Source: Bradyrhizobium algeriense (GTDB lineage Bacteria; Pseudomonadota; Alphaproteobacteria; Rhizobiales; Xanthobacteraceae). Taken from it: a stretch of DNA of 64,000 nucleotides. A program made the position numbers and the translations under genes. Location: NCBI RefSeq assembly GCF_036924595.1, contig NZ_JAZHRV010000001.1, positions 62,001 to 126,000 of the forward strand, written 5' to 3'. Position 1 is the stretch's first letter; each line of letters begins with the position of its first letter. The notes beneath the pieces are model-generated. The model made no database searches, was not told the DNA's origin, and saw nothing but the letters and a program-made list of their open reading frames with translations. Positions 1 to 8,413 of the stretch are shown here, piece by piece.

Positions 1-1391
1 AGCTTTGCTTCATCGGCCCGGTCCAGCCGGAGCATGCTGGAAATTGCGCCGGCGTGCCCGCGCAGATGCGCGCCGATCGCGACGTTCTCCAGCACGGTCA
101 TGTCCGGCACCAGCTTGACGTGCTGGAAGGTGCGCGCGACGCCGAGTTTTACCACCTCCTGCGGCGGGGCGTTGTCGACCTTGCGGCCGAGCACCGAGAT
201 AGTGCCGCCGGTCGTGGTCAGCACGCCCGTGATCAGGTTGAAGGTCGTGCTCTTGCCGGCGCCGTTGGGACCGATCAGGGCTACGATCTCGCGGGCCTGG
301 ACGTCGAAGGAAACGTCGTTGACGGCAATCACGCCGCCGAACTGCTTGCGCGCTTTCTCGATCTGGAGCAGCGCGGCAGCAGAGGCCGGCGCGCGCTCGC
401 GCTTGGCGAGGGGAAGCGACGTATCGGGTATCTTGCGGCCCGGCTTGAACGGCAGCCGCGCCATCAGCCACGGCCAGACGCCGGTCGGCGCCAGTTGCAG
501 CAGGACGACCAGCAGGATGCCGAACACGATGGTCTCGAGCTGGCTCTGGCCGCCGAATACCAGCGGCAGATAGCTCTGCAGGATTTCTTTCAGGATCACC
601 ACAATGCCGGCGCCCAGCACCGCGCCCCAGACATAGCCGGCACCGCCGACGACCGCGATGAACAGATATTCGATGCCGGCCTGCGCGCCGAACGGCGTCG
701 GATTGGCGGCGCGCTGGAAATGCGCATAGAGCCAGCCGGACAGGCCCGCCAGCACCGCCGCATAGATGAACACCAGAAGCTTGGCGCGCGGCGTCTGGAC
801 GCCAAACGCTTCGCCGGCGATGTGTCCGCGCCGCAGCGCGCGGATCGCGCGGCCGGTGCGGGAATCCAGCAGGTTCATGGTCAGCAATGCCGAGATCAAT
901 ACCCCGATCCAGATAGCGAAATAGATGGTGCCGGGATCGAGCATCCGGAAGCTGCCGATCGAGAGCGGCGGAATGCCTGAGATGCCGTCATTGCGGCCGA
1001 GGAATTCCAGCTTGCTGAACAAATAAAACAGCCCGATGCCCCAAGCGATGGTGCCGAGCGGCAGATAGTGGCCGGACAGCCGCACCGTGACGATGCCGAG
1101 CAGGACGGCGGCGATGCCGCTGACGAGCAGCGAGAGCGGCAGCGTCAGCCACGGCGAGAAGCCATAGGCGGTGGTCAATACCGCCGTGGTGTAAGCGCCG
1201 AAGCCGCAGAACGCTGCCTGGCCGAATGAGGTGAGGCCGCCGACGCCGGTCAACAGCACGAGGCCCATGGCCACCAGCGCGGCGAGGCCGATATTGTTGA
1301 GCAGCACGATCCAGAACGGCGGCACGCCGGGGATGAACGGGATCGCCGCCATGACAGCTGCGAAGATGATGAGGGGAAGCCGCTGATTCAT
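1..1391 (-). CDS. LIV-family ABC transporter permease-ATPase fusion (LivM-LivG), 3' end beyond window
   Basis: Inner-membrane importer subunit joining a LivM-type permease (about residues 1-300, hydrophobic throughout) to a LivG-type ATPase in one reading frame. The linker is a short charged stretch (KRERAPAS near residue 325), and the ATPase starts near residue 340 with Walker A GPNGAGKS near 372 and a Q-loop region FQHVKLVPD near 415. ATG at 1391; I followed the frame through the junction without a stop. The Walker B and signature motifs lie beyond position 1. The gene starts 5 bases after the LivH stop, so the two are one operon, and a separate LivF would be expected outside the window. 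The substrate is unknown; LIV-family systems carry amino acids, aromatic acids or dicarboxylates. Confidence 0.88.
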   Translation of the reverse strand, partial: MNQRLPLIIFAAVMAAIPFIPGVPPFWIVLLNNIGLAALVAMGLVLLTGVGGLTSFGQAAFCGFGAYTTAVLTTAYGFSPWLTLPLSLLVSGIAAVLLGIVTVRLSGHYLPLGTIAWGIGLFYLFSKLEFLGRNDGISGIPPLSIGSFRMLDPGTIYFAIWIGVLISALLTMNLLDSRTGRAIRALRRGHIAGEAFGVQTPRAKLLVFIYAAVLAGLSGWLYAHFQRAANPTPFGAQAGIEYLFIAVVGGAGYVWGAVLGAGIVVILKEILQSYLPLVFGGQSQLETIVFGILLVVLLQLAPTGVWPWLMARLPFKPGRKIPDTSLPLAKRERAPASAAALLQIEKARKQFGGVIAVNDVSFDVQAREIVALIGPNGAGKSTTFNLITGVLTTTGGTISVLGRKVDNAPPQEVVKLGVARTFQHVKLVPDMTVLENVAIGAHLRGHAGAISSMLRLDRADEAK

Positions 1392-1396
1392 CGCCG

Positions 1397-2437
1397 TCAG
1401 TCCTTCTCTTCCTCGACCGCGGGCGCTGCGAGCGAACGCAGCACCAGCACGGGAAGGATCAGCGTAAAGACGATGACCTCCTTGAAATTACTGGCGTAGA
1501 ACGAGGAGAACGCCTCGACGCTGCCGACGATCAGGGCCGCCACTGCCGTCAGCGGATAGCTCACCAGCCCGCCGATGATCGCGGCAATAAAACCTTTCAG
1601 GCCGATCAGGAATCCGGTGTCATAATAGAGCGTGGTGATCGGCACGATGAGGATGCCGGAAATGGCGCCGATCAGGGACGCCAGCAGGAAAGCGATCTGT
1701 CCCGACAGCGTGGTGCGGATGCCGACGAGGCGGGCGCCGAGCCGGTTGACGGCGGTGGCGCGCAGCGCCTTGCCCATCCGCGTGAAGCCGAAGAACAGCC
1801 AGAGAGCGACGATGAAGGCAATCGTCAGCCCATAGACCGCAAGGCTCTGGCCGGTGAAGCGCAGCGGGCCGATCGTCAATGCGGTGTTGGACAGCGCCGG
1901 TCCGCGCAGACCTTCGGCGCCGAAGAACACCAGGCCCAGGCCCTGCAAGGCGAGATGGCAGCCGACGGAGGCGATCAGCAGCACCAGCACCGAGGTGTGG
2001 GCGATCGGCTGGAACGCGATGCGGTAGAGGAACAGTCCGATCGCCGCGACGATCAAAAGCGACAGCGCGATGTTGACCGCGATCGGCGTCTTGGGTCCGG
2101 CAAGCGCATAAGCCAGGGCCAGGATCGCCGCCGGCAGGATGATGTTGAGGGCAAAGGAGCGCGCAACACGCGTGAGCCGCAGCGATCGCCGTGCGTTAAA
2201 CAGATCGAGCGCGAAGGCGACCACGCCCATCGCCATGGCGAGCCACGCGGTGCCCGGCACCTTGCCGGTCGCCAGCACGGCGTAGCTGAGCGCGCCGAAC
2301 GTGACGAATTCGCCCTGCGGGATCAGGATGACGCGGGTGACGGCAAACACCAGCACCAGCGCCAGCCCGAGCAGCGCATAGATCGCGCCATTGGTGATGC
2401 CGTCCTGCAGCAGGAACAGCATGATCGTCGTATTCAA
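1397..2437 (-). CDS. livH: LIV-family ABC transporter permease LivH
   Basis: Polytopic inner-membrane permease of about 346 residues, opening with the family-typical LLQDGITNGAIYALLGLALVL segment. It pairs with the LivM half of the downstream fusion to form the channel. I chose a TTG start at 2437 because a strong GGGGGAG ribosome site lies 8 bases upstream on the minus strand; an in-frame upstream ATG at 2479 would add 14 residues and has no comparable site. The C-terminus ends in an acidic EEEKD tail. The gene is first in the operon and divergent from a MarR regulator, which probably controls it. Confidence 0.88.
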   Translation of the reverse strand: MNTTIMLFLLQDGITNGAIYALLGLALVLVFAVTRVILIPQGEFVTFGALSYAVLATGKVPGTAWLAMAMGVVAFALDLFNARRSLRLTRVARSFALNIILPAAILALAYALAGPKTPIAVNIALSLLIVAAIGLFLYRIAFQPIAHTSVLVLLIASVGCHLALQGLGLVFFGAEGLRGPALSNTALTIGPLRFTGQSLAVYGLTIAFIVALWLFFGFTRMGKALRATAVNRLGARLVGIRTTLSGQIAFLLASLIGAISGILIVPITTLYYDTGFLIGLKGFIAAIIGGLVSYPLTAVAALIVGSVEAFSSFYASNFKEVIVFTLILPVLVLRSLAAPAVEEEKD

Positions 2438-2523
2438 GACTGGCGCTCCCCCTAAAAGCGTCGCCGGTCCTGACCTCACGCGGTCCGCCGGCCGTCCGAT
2501 ATCTCGGCAGTTGAAAGGCGCCG

Positions 2524-2557
2524 ATATTTGATATATTCAATAACAATTATCAAATAT
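2524..2557. promoter_or_regulatory. AT-rich inverted repeat, candidate MarR operator
   Basis: The divergent livH/marR gap holds a perfect 10-bp inverted repeat, ATATTTGATA (2524-2533) and TATCAAATAT (2548-2557), separated by 14 bases. Inside it TTTGATATATTCAA (2527-2540) is itself nearly palindromic. MarR dimers bind such AT-rich palindromes between divergent genes. The AT-richness stands out from the GC-rich surroundings, so it should also contain the promoters. Confidence 0.55.
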
Positions 2558-2612
2558 AACATCAAGGGCCCGGCCGCCGGCCAAGCCCTTTTTCGGGTGC
2601 GAGCCTCACGCC

Positions 2613-3143
2613 ATGACAGTTTCCAAGGCAGCGACCGATGCCGTCAAGCCGTCGCGCAACAACGGCAAGGAAATTGCGGGCGGCGCTGCGGATGGCGCCG
2701 CCGAGCATGCCGGGCTGCAACTGGGCGAATTGGCCGAACTGCTCGGCTATTCGCTCAAGCGCGCGCAGCTCAAGGTGTTCGAGGATTTTCTGCGCTGCGT
2801 CGCGCCGCTGCAACTGACACCGGCGCAATTCTCGGTGCTGCTGCTGCTCGACCGCAACCCCGGACGTAACCAGACCGAAATCGCCAACACGCTCGGCATC
2901 CTCAGGCCGAATTTCGTATCGATGCTGGATGCGCTGGAGAGCCGCGGCCTGTGCGCCCGGATGCGCTCGACCAACGACCGGCGCTCGCACATCCTGGTTC
3001 TGACCGACAAGGGAAGGGCGGTGCTGGCGCGCGCCAAGAAGCTGGTTGCCAGCAAGCACGAGGCGCGACTCAACGAATTGCTGGGCCCCGCCAACCGCGT
3101 AGCCCTGCTCGAAATGCTGTCGAAGATCGCGGCGGAGTTTTGA
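2613..3143 (+). CDS. MarR-family transcriptional regulator
   Basis: Cytoplasmic DNA-binding protein of 176 residues. The winged helix-turn-helix lies about residues 60-140 (AQFSVLLLLDRNPGRNQTEI, then ANTLGILRPNFVSMLDALESRG, then a wing with NDRRSHILVLTDKG), matching MarR. About 45 N-terminal residues before the core are extra and Ala/Gly-rich. It is divergent from the LivH/LivMG transporter operon, so it probably represses or activates that operon in response to the imported ligand or its CoA thioester. In related bacteria such regulators often sense aromatic acids. The inducer cannot be read from sequence. Confidence 0.9.
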   Translation: MTVSKAATDAVKPSRNNGKEIAGGAADGAAEHAGLQLGELAELLGYSLKRAQLKVFEDFLRCVAPLQLTPAQFSVLLLLDRNPGRNQTEIANTLGILRPNFVSMLDALESRGLCARMRSTNDRRSHILVLTDKGRAVLARAKKLVASKHEARLNELLGPANRVALLEMLSKIAAEF

Positions 3144-3149
3144 GTATCC

Positions 3150-3272
3150 GTCATTCCGGGGCGCATCGAAGATGCGAACTATGGTGCGCAATTGCGCACC
3201 TGAGAATCTCGAGATTCCCCGATGCGCAATTGCGCATCTGAGGTCTGGTCCTTCGGACCATCCCGGAATGAC
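3150..3272. repeat. chain of hairpins inside an 11-bp inverted repeat
   Basis: GTCATTCCGGG (3150-3160) and CCCGGAATGAC (3262-3272) are exact inverted copies. Between them lie five separate palindromes: CGCATC-GAA-GATGCG (3162-3176), an 18-mer centred on CAATTG (3183-3200), GAATCTCGAGATTC (3204-3217), a second CAATTG-centred 18-mer (3221-3238) and TGGTCC-TTC-GGACCA (3246-3260). It fills the gap between the convergent marR and GGDEF-EAL genes. This looks like a REP/MITE-type dispersed element, which may also end transcription from both sides. Confidence 0.75.
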
Positions 3273-3282
3273 AGCGTGCGGA

Positions 3283-5430
3283 TCACGCCACCGCGATACG
3301 GCCTTGAACCCCGCGTGCCCCGCGCTCCGATAGAAACTGCCGCTCGATCTCGGCGGCGGGTAGCGGCTTGCTGAACAGAAAACCCTGCATCTCCGTGCAT
3401 CCTTCGGAAGCGATGCTGTGGAGTTGTTCGGCGGTTTCCACGCCCTCGGCGGTCGCCGTCATGCCCATGCCATTGGCGAGCGCGGCGACCGCACGCACGA
3501 TGGTGAGCGAGCTCGAATCCTCGGTGATGTTCTTGACGAAGGAACGGTCGATCTTGATCTTGTCGAACGGAAAGCTCTGCAAATACGTCAGCGACGAATA
3601 TCCGGTGCCGAAATCGTCCATTGCGATCCGGATCCCGAGCGCCCGCAACTGATGCAGCACCGCGAGCGTCGCCTCCTTGTTGTGGAGCAACACGCTCTCG
3701 GTGATTTCGATTTCCAGCCGCGTGGCCGCGAGGCCGGAGGCGGCGAGCGCGCTGACGATCACCTGCATCAGGCCGGGACTGCGAAACTGGATCGCTGAAA
3801 TATTGACGGCGACGTGAAGGTTGTCGGGCCATTGCGCCGCGGTGGCGCAGGCCTGCCGGATGACCCACTCGCCCAGTGGGACGATAAAGCCGATCTCTTC
3901 GGCCAGCGGAATGAAGGTGGCCGGCGAGATCAATCCCTTGGCCGGATGATTCCAGCGTATCAAGGCTTCAAAGCCGCTGATTTCCTTGCTCGCCAGGTTG
4001 ACGACCGGCTGGTAGTGCAGCACGAATTCGCCTGCCGGCAGCGCTTTGCGCAGGTCCTGCTCCATGACGCGGCGGGTCTGCATCTGCAAATCCATCGCGG
4101 GCTCGAAGAAGCGGAACGTGCCGCGGCCGTCGCTCTTGGCGCGGTAGAGCGCGAGGTCGGCGTTGCGCAACAATTTGTCGGGATTCGATCCGTCACCGGG
4201 ACCGACCGAAATGCCGATGCTGACGCCGATCACGGCCTGTTGGCCGTCGATGTCATAGGGCTCGCTCAGCGCATCGATGACGCCCTGCGCCAGCGAAGTA
4301 GCTGCGGCGGGGTCCGCGATCGTGGCCTGCACGACCACGAATTCATCGCCGCCCGTCCGCGCGATGGTATCGGCGTCGCCAACGAGCCCGCGTAACCGCT
4401 CGGCGACGATCCTCAGCAGCTTGTCGCCGCAGGGATGGCCGAACGTATCGTTGACGGCCTTGAATTGATCGAGGTCGAGATGATGGACGGCCACCATTTC
4501 GTCGTGCTGAATCCTGCCCAGCACGTATTCGAGCCGGTCGTTCAACAGCACCCGGTTGGCCAGATCGGTCAGCGCGTCGTGGTGCGCCATGTATTCGATC
4601 TTGACCTCAGACTGGCGCTGCTCGGTGATGTCTTCATGCGTCGCGACCCAGCCGCCGCCGGGCATCGGGCGGTGCCGGATCTTGAACGTGCGTCCGTTCA
4701 TCAATTCGACGATGCTGTCTTTCGGCTCGTTGGAAACCGCAACGTTGGTGCGCCATTGAAGGTATTCATCGCGCGTCATGGCGGGAAAGCTGCCGGCTTC
4801 GAAGCGCAGGTCGACGATCTCGATCAGCGACATGCCGGGGCTGACGCGCTCGGGCGCAATATCATACATCTCGACAAAGCGATCGTTGCAGACGATCAGC
4901 CGGTGGTCGGAATCGAAGAAGCAGAGCCCCTGCGACATGTTGTTGATGGCGGTGTCGAACTGGAAGTTCCTGACGCGCAGCGTCTCTTCCTGCGCCTTGC
5001 CGAGTTCGTATTGTTTCTTCAGCCGGGCATTGAGCTCTTCGCGCTCGGTGATGTCCTCGTGGGTCGCCATTCCGCCGCCGCCGGGTATCGGGTAGACGGT
5101 GTAGGCGATGATCCGGCCGTCAGTGAATTCCTGCATCGTGGTGTCGAGTGCGATGTCGCGGCCGACGCGCTCACGGATGTAATCATCGACTGCGACCTGC
5201 ACCTTCAGGCCGAGATTCAGCCGGTGCCGGATCAGTTCATGGGTCGGCGTCCCCGGCTTCACCTGTTCGGGCGAGAGCCCGTACATTTCCCTGTAACGCT
5301 CGTTGCAGAAAACGACCTCGCGTTTCTCGTCAAAAATGGCGATGCCGAGCGATAAATGGTTGATCGCCTCTTCGAGCCGCGCACTCAGGGGCGCTGACCG
5401 CGGGGCGGTTATGTGGCCGTGATCCGTCAT
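3283..5430 (-). CDS. PAS-PAS-GGDEF-EAL cyclic-di-GMP signalling protein
   Basis: Cytoplasmic second-messenger protein of 715 residues with no membrane segment. Two PAS domains (about 18-130 and 155-275, each with a VFCNERY/IVCNDRF-like motif and ending in ATHEDITE), a GGDEF domain (about 290-445) with intact RTGGDEFVVV, and an EAL domain (about 455-705) with FEALIRW, EITES, DDFGTGYSS and AEGVE all intact. By family rules it could both make and break c-di-GMP. The RxxD inhibitory site expected five residues before GGDEF reads GDAD, so product feedback is probably lost. The PAS pair suggests a redox or small-ligand input. It is monocistronic, and a CtrA-box-like motif lies about 140 bases upstream. 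Confidence 0.93.
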   Translation of the reverse strand: MTDHGHITAPRSAPLSARLEEAINHLSLGIAIFDEKREVVFCNERYREMYGLSPEQVKPGTPTHELIRHRLNLGLKVQVAVDDYIRERVGRDIALDTTMQEFTDGRIIAYTVYPIPGGGGMATHEDITEREELNARLKKQYELGKAQEETLRVRNFQFDTAINNMSQGLCFFDSDHRLIVCNDRFVEMYDIAPERVSPGMSLIEIVDLRFEAGSFPAMTRDEYLQWRTNVAVSNEPKDSIVELMNGRTFKIRHRPMPGGGWVATHEDITEQRQSEVKIEYMAHHDALTDLANRVLLNDRLEYVLGRIQHDEMVAVHHLDLDQFKAVNDTFGHPCGDKLLRIVAERLRGLVGDADTIARTGGDEFVVVQATIADPAAATSLAQGVIDALSEPYDIDGQQAVIGVSIGISVGPGDGSNPDKLLRNADLALYRAKSDGRGTFRFFEPAMDLQMQTRRVMEQDLRKALPAGEFVLHYQPVVNLASKEISGFEALIRWNHPAKGLISPATFIPLAEEIGFIVPLGEWVIRQACATAAQWPDNLHVAVNISAIQFRSPGLMQVIVSALAASGLAATRLEIEITESVLLHNKEATLAVLHQLRALGIRIAMDDFGTGYSSLTYLQSFPFDKIKIDRSFVKNITEDSSSLTIVRAVAALANGMGMTATAEGVETAEQLHSIASEGCTEMQGFLFSKPLPAAEIERQFLSERGARGVQGRIAVA

Positions 5431-5572
5431 ATAGCGTTTCCCCAGCCGCTATCGGCGGCGCTCCTCCTCCAGGAGCGCGCCCATTAGAAGCCCAAGCTGG
5501 TGAATTGCAGCTTCGAGACCGGCCAATGCGCGCCGGTTCCTCGCAACTTGCTCAACAGAGCGTTAACGTCGC

Positions 5573-5587
5573 TTTGACACCTTCAGG
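5573..5587. promoter_or_regulatory. CtrA-box-like motif upstream of GGDEF-EAL gene
   Basis: TTAA, seven bases, TTGA lies between the glycerate kinase stop and the start of the c-di-GMP gene. It matches the CtrA consensus TTAA-N7-TTAA at 7 of 8 fixed positions and has the same form as motifs before the pilus genes further along. A single site is weak evidence. Confidence 0.3.
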
Positions 5588-5610
5588 ATGCCGGCAACGG
5601 TTCGGAAAAC

Positions 5611-6901
5611 CTAGGCGGGGTCCACCAAAATCACCCTGACGTCATTGACGTTGGTGAGCGTCGGGCCCGTCAGCAGCAGATCGCCGGTAGCTGAGAAGAA
5701 CGCGGTGGCATCGTTGTTGGCGAGATAGGCCGCGGGGTCGAGCCCGAGCGACTTCATCTTCGCAAACGTGGTCTGATCGATCACGGCGCCGGCCGGATCG
5801 GTTGCGCTGCCGGCGCCGCCGTCGGCGCCGTCGGTGTCGGCGGCCAGCGCCACAATGCCCGACGTGTCCTTCAGAAGATCCGCCAGCGCCAGCGCATATT
5901 CCTGGTTGGGGCCGCCGCGGCCATTGCCGCGCACAGTCACCGTGAGTTCGCCGCCCGAAAGGATCGCGATGCGTTTGCCTTCGCTGTGTGCCTTCAGCGC
6001 CAGGCGCGCATGATCGGCCGCAACATCGCGCGCCTCGCCTTCGAGATCGGCGCCGAGGCCGATGACCTCATAGCCGGCGTCCTTTGCGACCTTGATGGCC
6101 GCGTCGAGCGAAGCCTTCGGTTTCGCAATCATCTCGAATTGCGCGCGGGCAAACGCGCCATCGCCGGGCTTGCAGCTTTCGTTGCGGGGATCTTCGAGGG
6201 CGCGCCTGATGGCATCGTCGACCGTGAGATTGTACCTCGCCACCAGCGCGCGGGCGTCCGCCAGCGTGCTCGGATCCGGCACCGTCGGTCCCGATGCAAT
6301 CGCGGACGGATCGTCATGCGGCACATCCGAGATCGCCAGCGTAACGATTTCGGCGGCGCGCTGTCCGGCGCGGGCCAGCCGGCCGCCCTTGATCCGCGAC
6401 AGATGCTTGCGAACGATATTCATCTCGCCGATCGGCGCGCCCGAACGCAACAGCGCGCGGTTCACCTGCTGCTTCTGTGCAAACGAAACGCCGTCGGCCG
6501 CGCGCGATCCAGTTCGCGGAACCACCGCCGGACAACAGCACCAGCAGCAGGTCGTCGGCGGTTGCTTCCGCAGCGAGACGCAGCGTTTCGTCGGCGGCTT
6601 TCAACCCGGCTTCGTCGGGCACGGGATGGCCGGCCTCGACGACCCTGATGCGGCGCGTCGGCACGCCGTGGCCGTGGCGCGTGGTGGCAATGCCGGTCAG
6701 TCGCGATGGATCGAGCCTCAGCGTGTCGAGATAGTGCCGCTCGGCCGCAGCGGCCATCGCGGCCGCGCCCTTGCCGGCGGCGAGGCAGATCACTTTACCC
6801 TTCGGCGCCGGGCGCAGATGGGCCGCGAGCACGACATCGGGATGCGCGGCCGCAACGGCCGCGTCAAAGATCGCACGCAAGAGGGGACGCCGGTCGGTCA
6901 T
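5611..6901 (-). pseudogene. glycerate 2-kinase (GckA/TtuD, MOFRL family), frameshifted
   Basis: The intact family phosphorylates D-glycerate to 2-phosphoglycerate with ATP. The N-terminal part (from ATG 6901) carries AAGKGAAAM and LLSGGGSANWIA; the C-terminal part, in another frame down to 5611, carries NIVRKHLSRIKGGRLA, ISDVPHDDP, SGGELTVTV and the MOFRL end (GRGGPNQEYALALA, ALAADTDGADG). The two join at a run of alternating C and G at about 6500-6507: after NWIA the frame goes off, while ADGVSFAQKQ continues one frame over. A two-base loss or one-base gain explains it. Everything else looks conserved, so this is a very recent mutation or a sequencing error. Confidence 0.85.
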
Positions 6902-6955
6902 GTCTGCTCGGGGACGAAGAGGGACGGGAAGTCAGGTTATCCATCCAATCGCCGC

Positions 6956-6987
6956 AAAAGAAAACCCCCGCAGGGTGCCTGCGGGGG
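6956..6987 (-). terminator. intrinsic terminator after first LIV binding-protein gene
   Basis: CCCCCGCAGG and CCTGCGGGGG form a 10-bp stem with a GTG loop (6965-6987). On the minus strand it is followed by a T-rich run (6956-6964). It lies 38 bases past the binding-protein stop. Confidence 0.85.
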
Positions 6988-7024
6988 CATTACTGGCTAA
7001 CAATCGGTCGATAGCATTTTGCGA

Positions 7025-8251
7025 TTAGCCGCCGACCTCGGCATCAATCACTTCGCCGAAGCGTTCCCAGGTCTCGCCTTTGAACTTCTGAAGCTGGACC
7101 GCCGAAATCGGGGCAAAGTCGGTAGCGCTGGTGTTGACCTTGATACCTGGCAGCAAGCTGCCGATCTCGAGATTCCTGATGTTGGCTGCCTGCTTCATGA
7201 CGTTCTCGCGGGTGAGATTGTCGCCGCTGGCTTTGAGCACATGCACAAGGCCCTGCGCGACTGTGTACCCATACATCACAAAGCTATCGATCCTGTTGGC
7301 CTCGGGGTAGTATTTGGCCAGAAATTCATCGAAAGCTTTCATGCCGGGGTCGTTCTTCCACTCCGGATCAGACGTATCCTTAAGGTAATTGGACGAGATG
7401 ATGTCCTGCGCATTCTCGAAGCCGGCCGGTTTCATCACGCTGCCAATCGAGGCCGAGACGTTATTGAGAAAGTGCAGCGGCTTCCAGCCGATCTCGGCGT
7501 TCTTCTTGATCGCCTGCGCCGCGAATTTGGGCGTGGTGATGTTGATGAACACATCGGCGCCACTTGCCTTCAGCTTGACGAGGTGGGAATCGATCGTCGG
7601 CTCGGAGACTTCGTAGCTTTCCTCCAGGACGATCATCGATGCGGCCTTGGCGCCGAGTCCGTCCTTGAAGCCCTTCAGATAGTCCTTACCGTAGTCGTCG
7701 TTCTGATAAAGGATCCCGACCTTGGCGTCCGGCTTGTTCTTCAGAATGTACTTGGCATAGATCTGCGTTTCGCTCTGGTAGTTGGGCTGCCAGCCCATCG
7801 TCCACGGGAAGTTTTTCGGATCGTTCCACTTGGTGGCGCCGGTGGCGACGAACAGTTGCGGCACCTTCTTGCTGTTGAGGTATTTCTGGATCGCCGTGTT
7901 CGGCGGCGTGCCGAGCGGATTGAAGACGATCAGCGCTTCGTCGCTCTCGACCAGCTTGCGCGCCTGCTCCACCGTCTTCGGCGGGCTATAGGCGTCGTCA
8001 TAGCTGATGAAGTTGATCTTGCGGCCGTTGATGCCGCCCTCGGCGTTGATCTTCTTGAAATAGGCTTCCTCGGTCTTGGCGATTACGCCATAGGCGGAAG
8101 CCGGTCCGCTGTAGGGCATGATGTTGCCGATCTTGATTTCGGTATCGCTCGCGCCGGGGTCGTATTTCTTCTGTGCGAGAACGCCGCTCGAAGTTGCCGC
8201 GAGTAGTCCAAACGCGGTCGAAACAACCGCAAGTTTTTTCATTGTGGACAT
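7025..8251 (-). CDS. LIV-family periplasmic substrate-binding protein (copy 1)
   Basis: Secreted ligand-binding component of an ABC importer, 408 residues. The signal peptide covers about residues 1-26 (MKKLAVVSTAFGLLAATSSG, cleavage near VLA/QKK). The mature part is a type I binding protein (Peripla_BP_6) with GNIMPYSGPASAYG, LGTPPNTAIQKYL and YQNDDYGKDYLKGF. Ribosome site AGGGAGAG sits 7 bases before ATG. It has its own terminator and is a close paralogue of the next gene upstream. Its placement beside the dicarboxylate beta-oxidation operon makes a dicarboxylic or fatty acid ligand more likely than leucine, but that is inference. Confidence 0.9.
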   Translation of the reverse strand: MSTMKKLAVVSTAFGLLAATSSGVLAQKKYDPGASDTEIKIGNIMPYSGPASAYGVIAKTEEAYFKKINAEGGINGRKINFISYDDAYSPPKTVEQARKLVESDEALIVFNPLGTPPNTAIQKYLNSKKVPQLFVATGATKWNDPKNFPWTMGWQPNYQSETQIYAKYILKNKPDAKVGILYQNDDYGKDYLKGFKDGLGAKAASMIVLEESYEVSEPTIDSHLVKLKASGADVFINITTPKFAAQAIKKNAEIGWKPLHFLNNVSASIGSVMKPAGFENAQDIISSNYLKDTSDPEWKNDPGMKAFDEFLAKYYPEANRIDSFVMYGYTVAQGLVHVLKASGDNLTRENVMKQAANIRNLEIGSLLPGIKVNTSATDFAPISAVQLQKFKGETWERFGEVIDAEVGG

Positions 8252-8350
8252 TTCTGTCTCTCCCTTTTCATTTCTTAATGTAACCGCCGGGCCTCTTGAC
8301 GAGGCTCTTTTGACAGCGTCGTGATTAGCATCTTGCCGAAAGCCTCACAA

Positions 8351-8384
8351 ACAAAAAGCCCCTGCGGCAAAAGCCGCAGGGGCT
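8351..8384 (-). terminator. intrinsic terminator after second LIV binding-protein gene
   Basis: A 12-bp perfect stem AGCCCCTGCGGC/GCCGCAGGGGCT (8357-8384) with an AAAA loop; on the minus strand it is followed by five T residues (8353-8357). It separates the two binding-protein paralogues. Confidence 0.88.
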
Positions 8385-8413
8385 GCATCTTGAGCAGAGC
8401 TCGCGAAGCAGCG

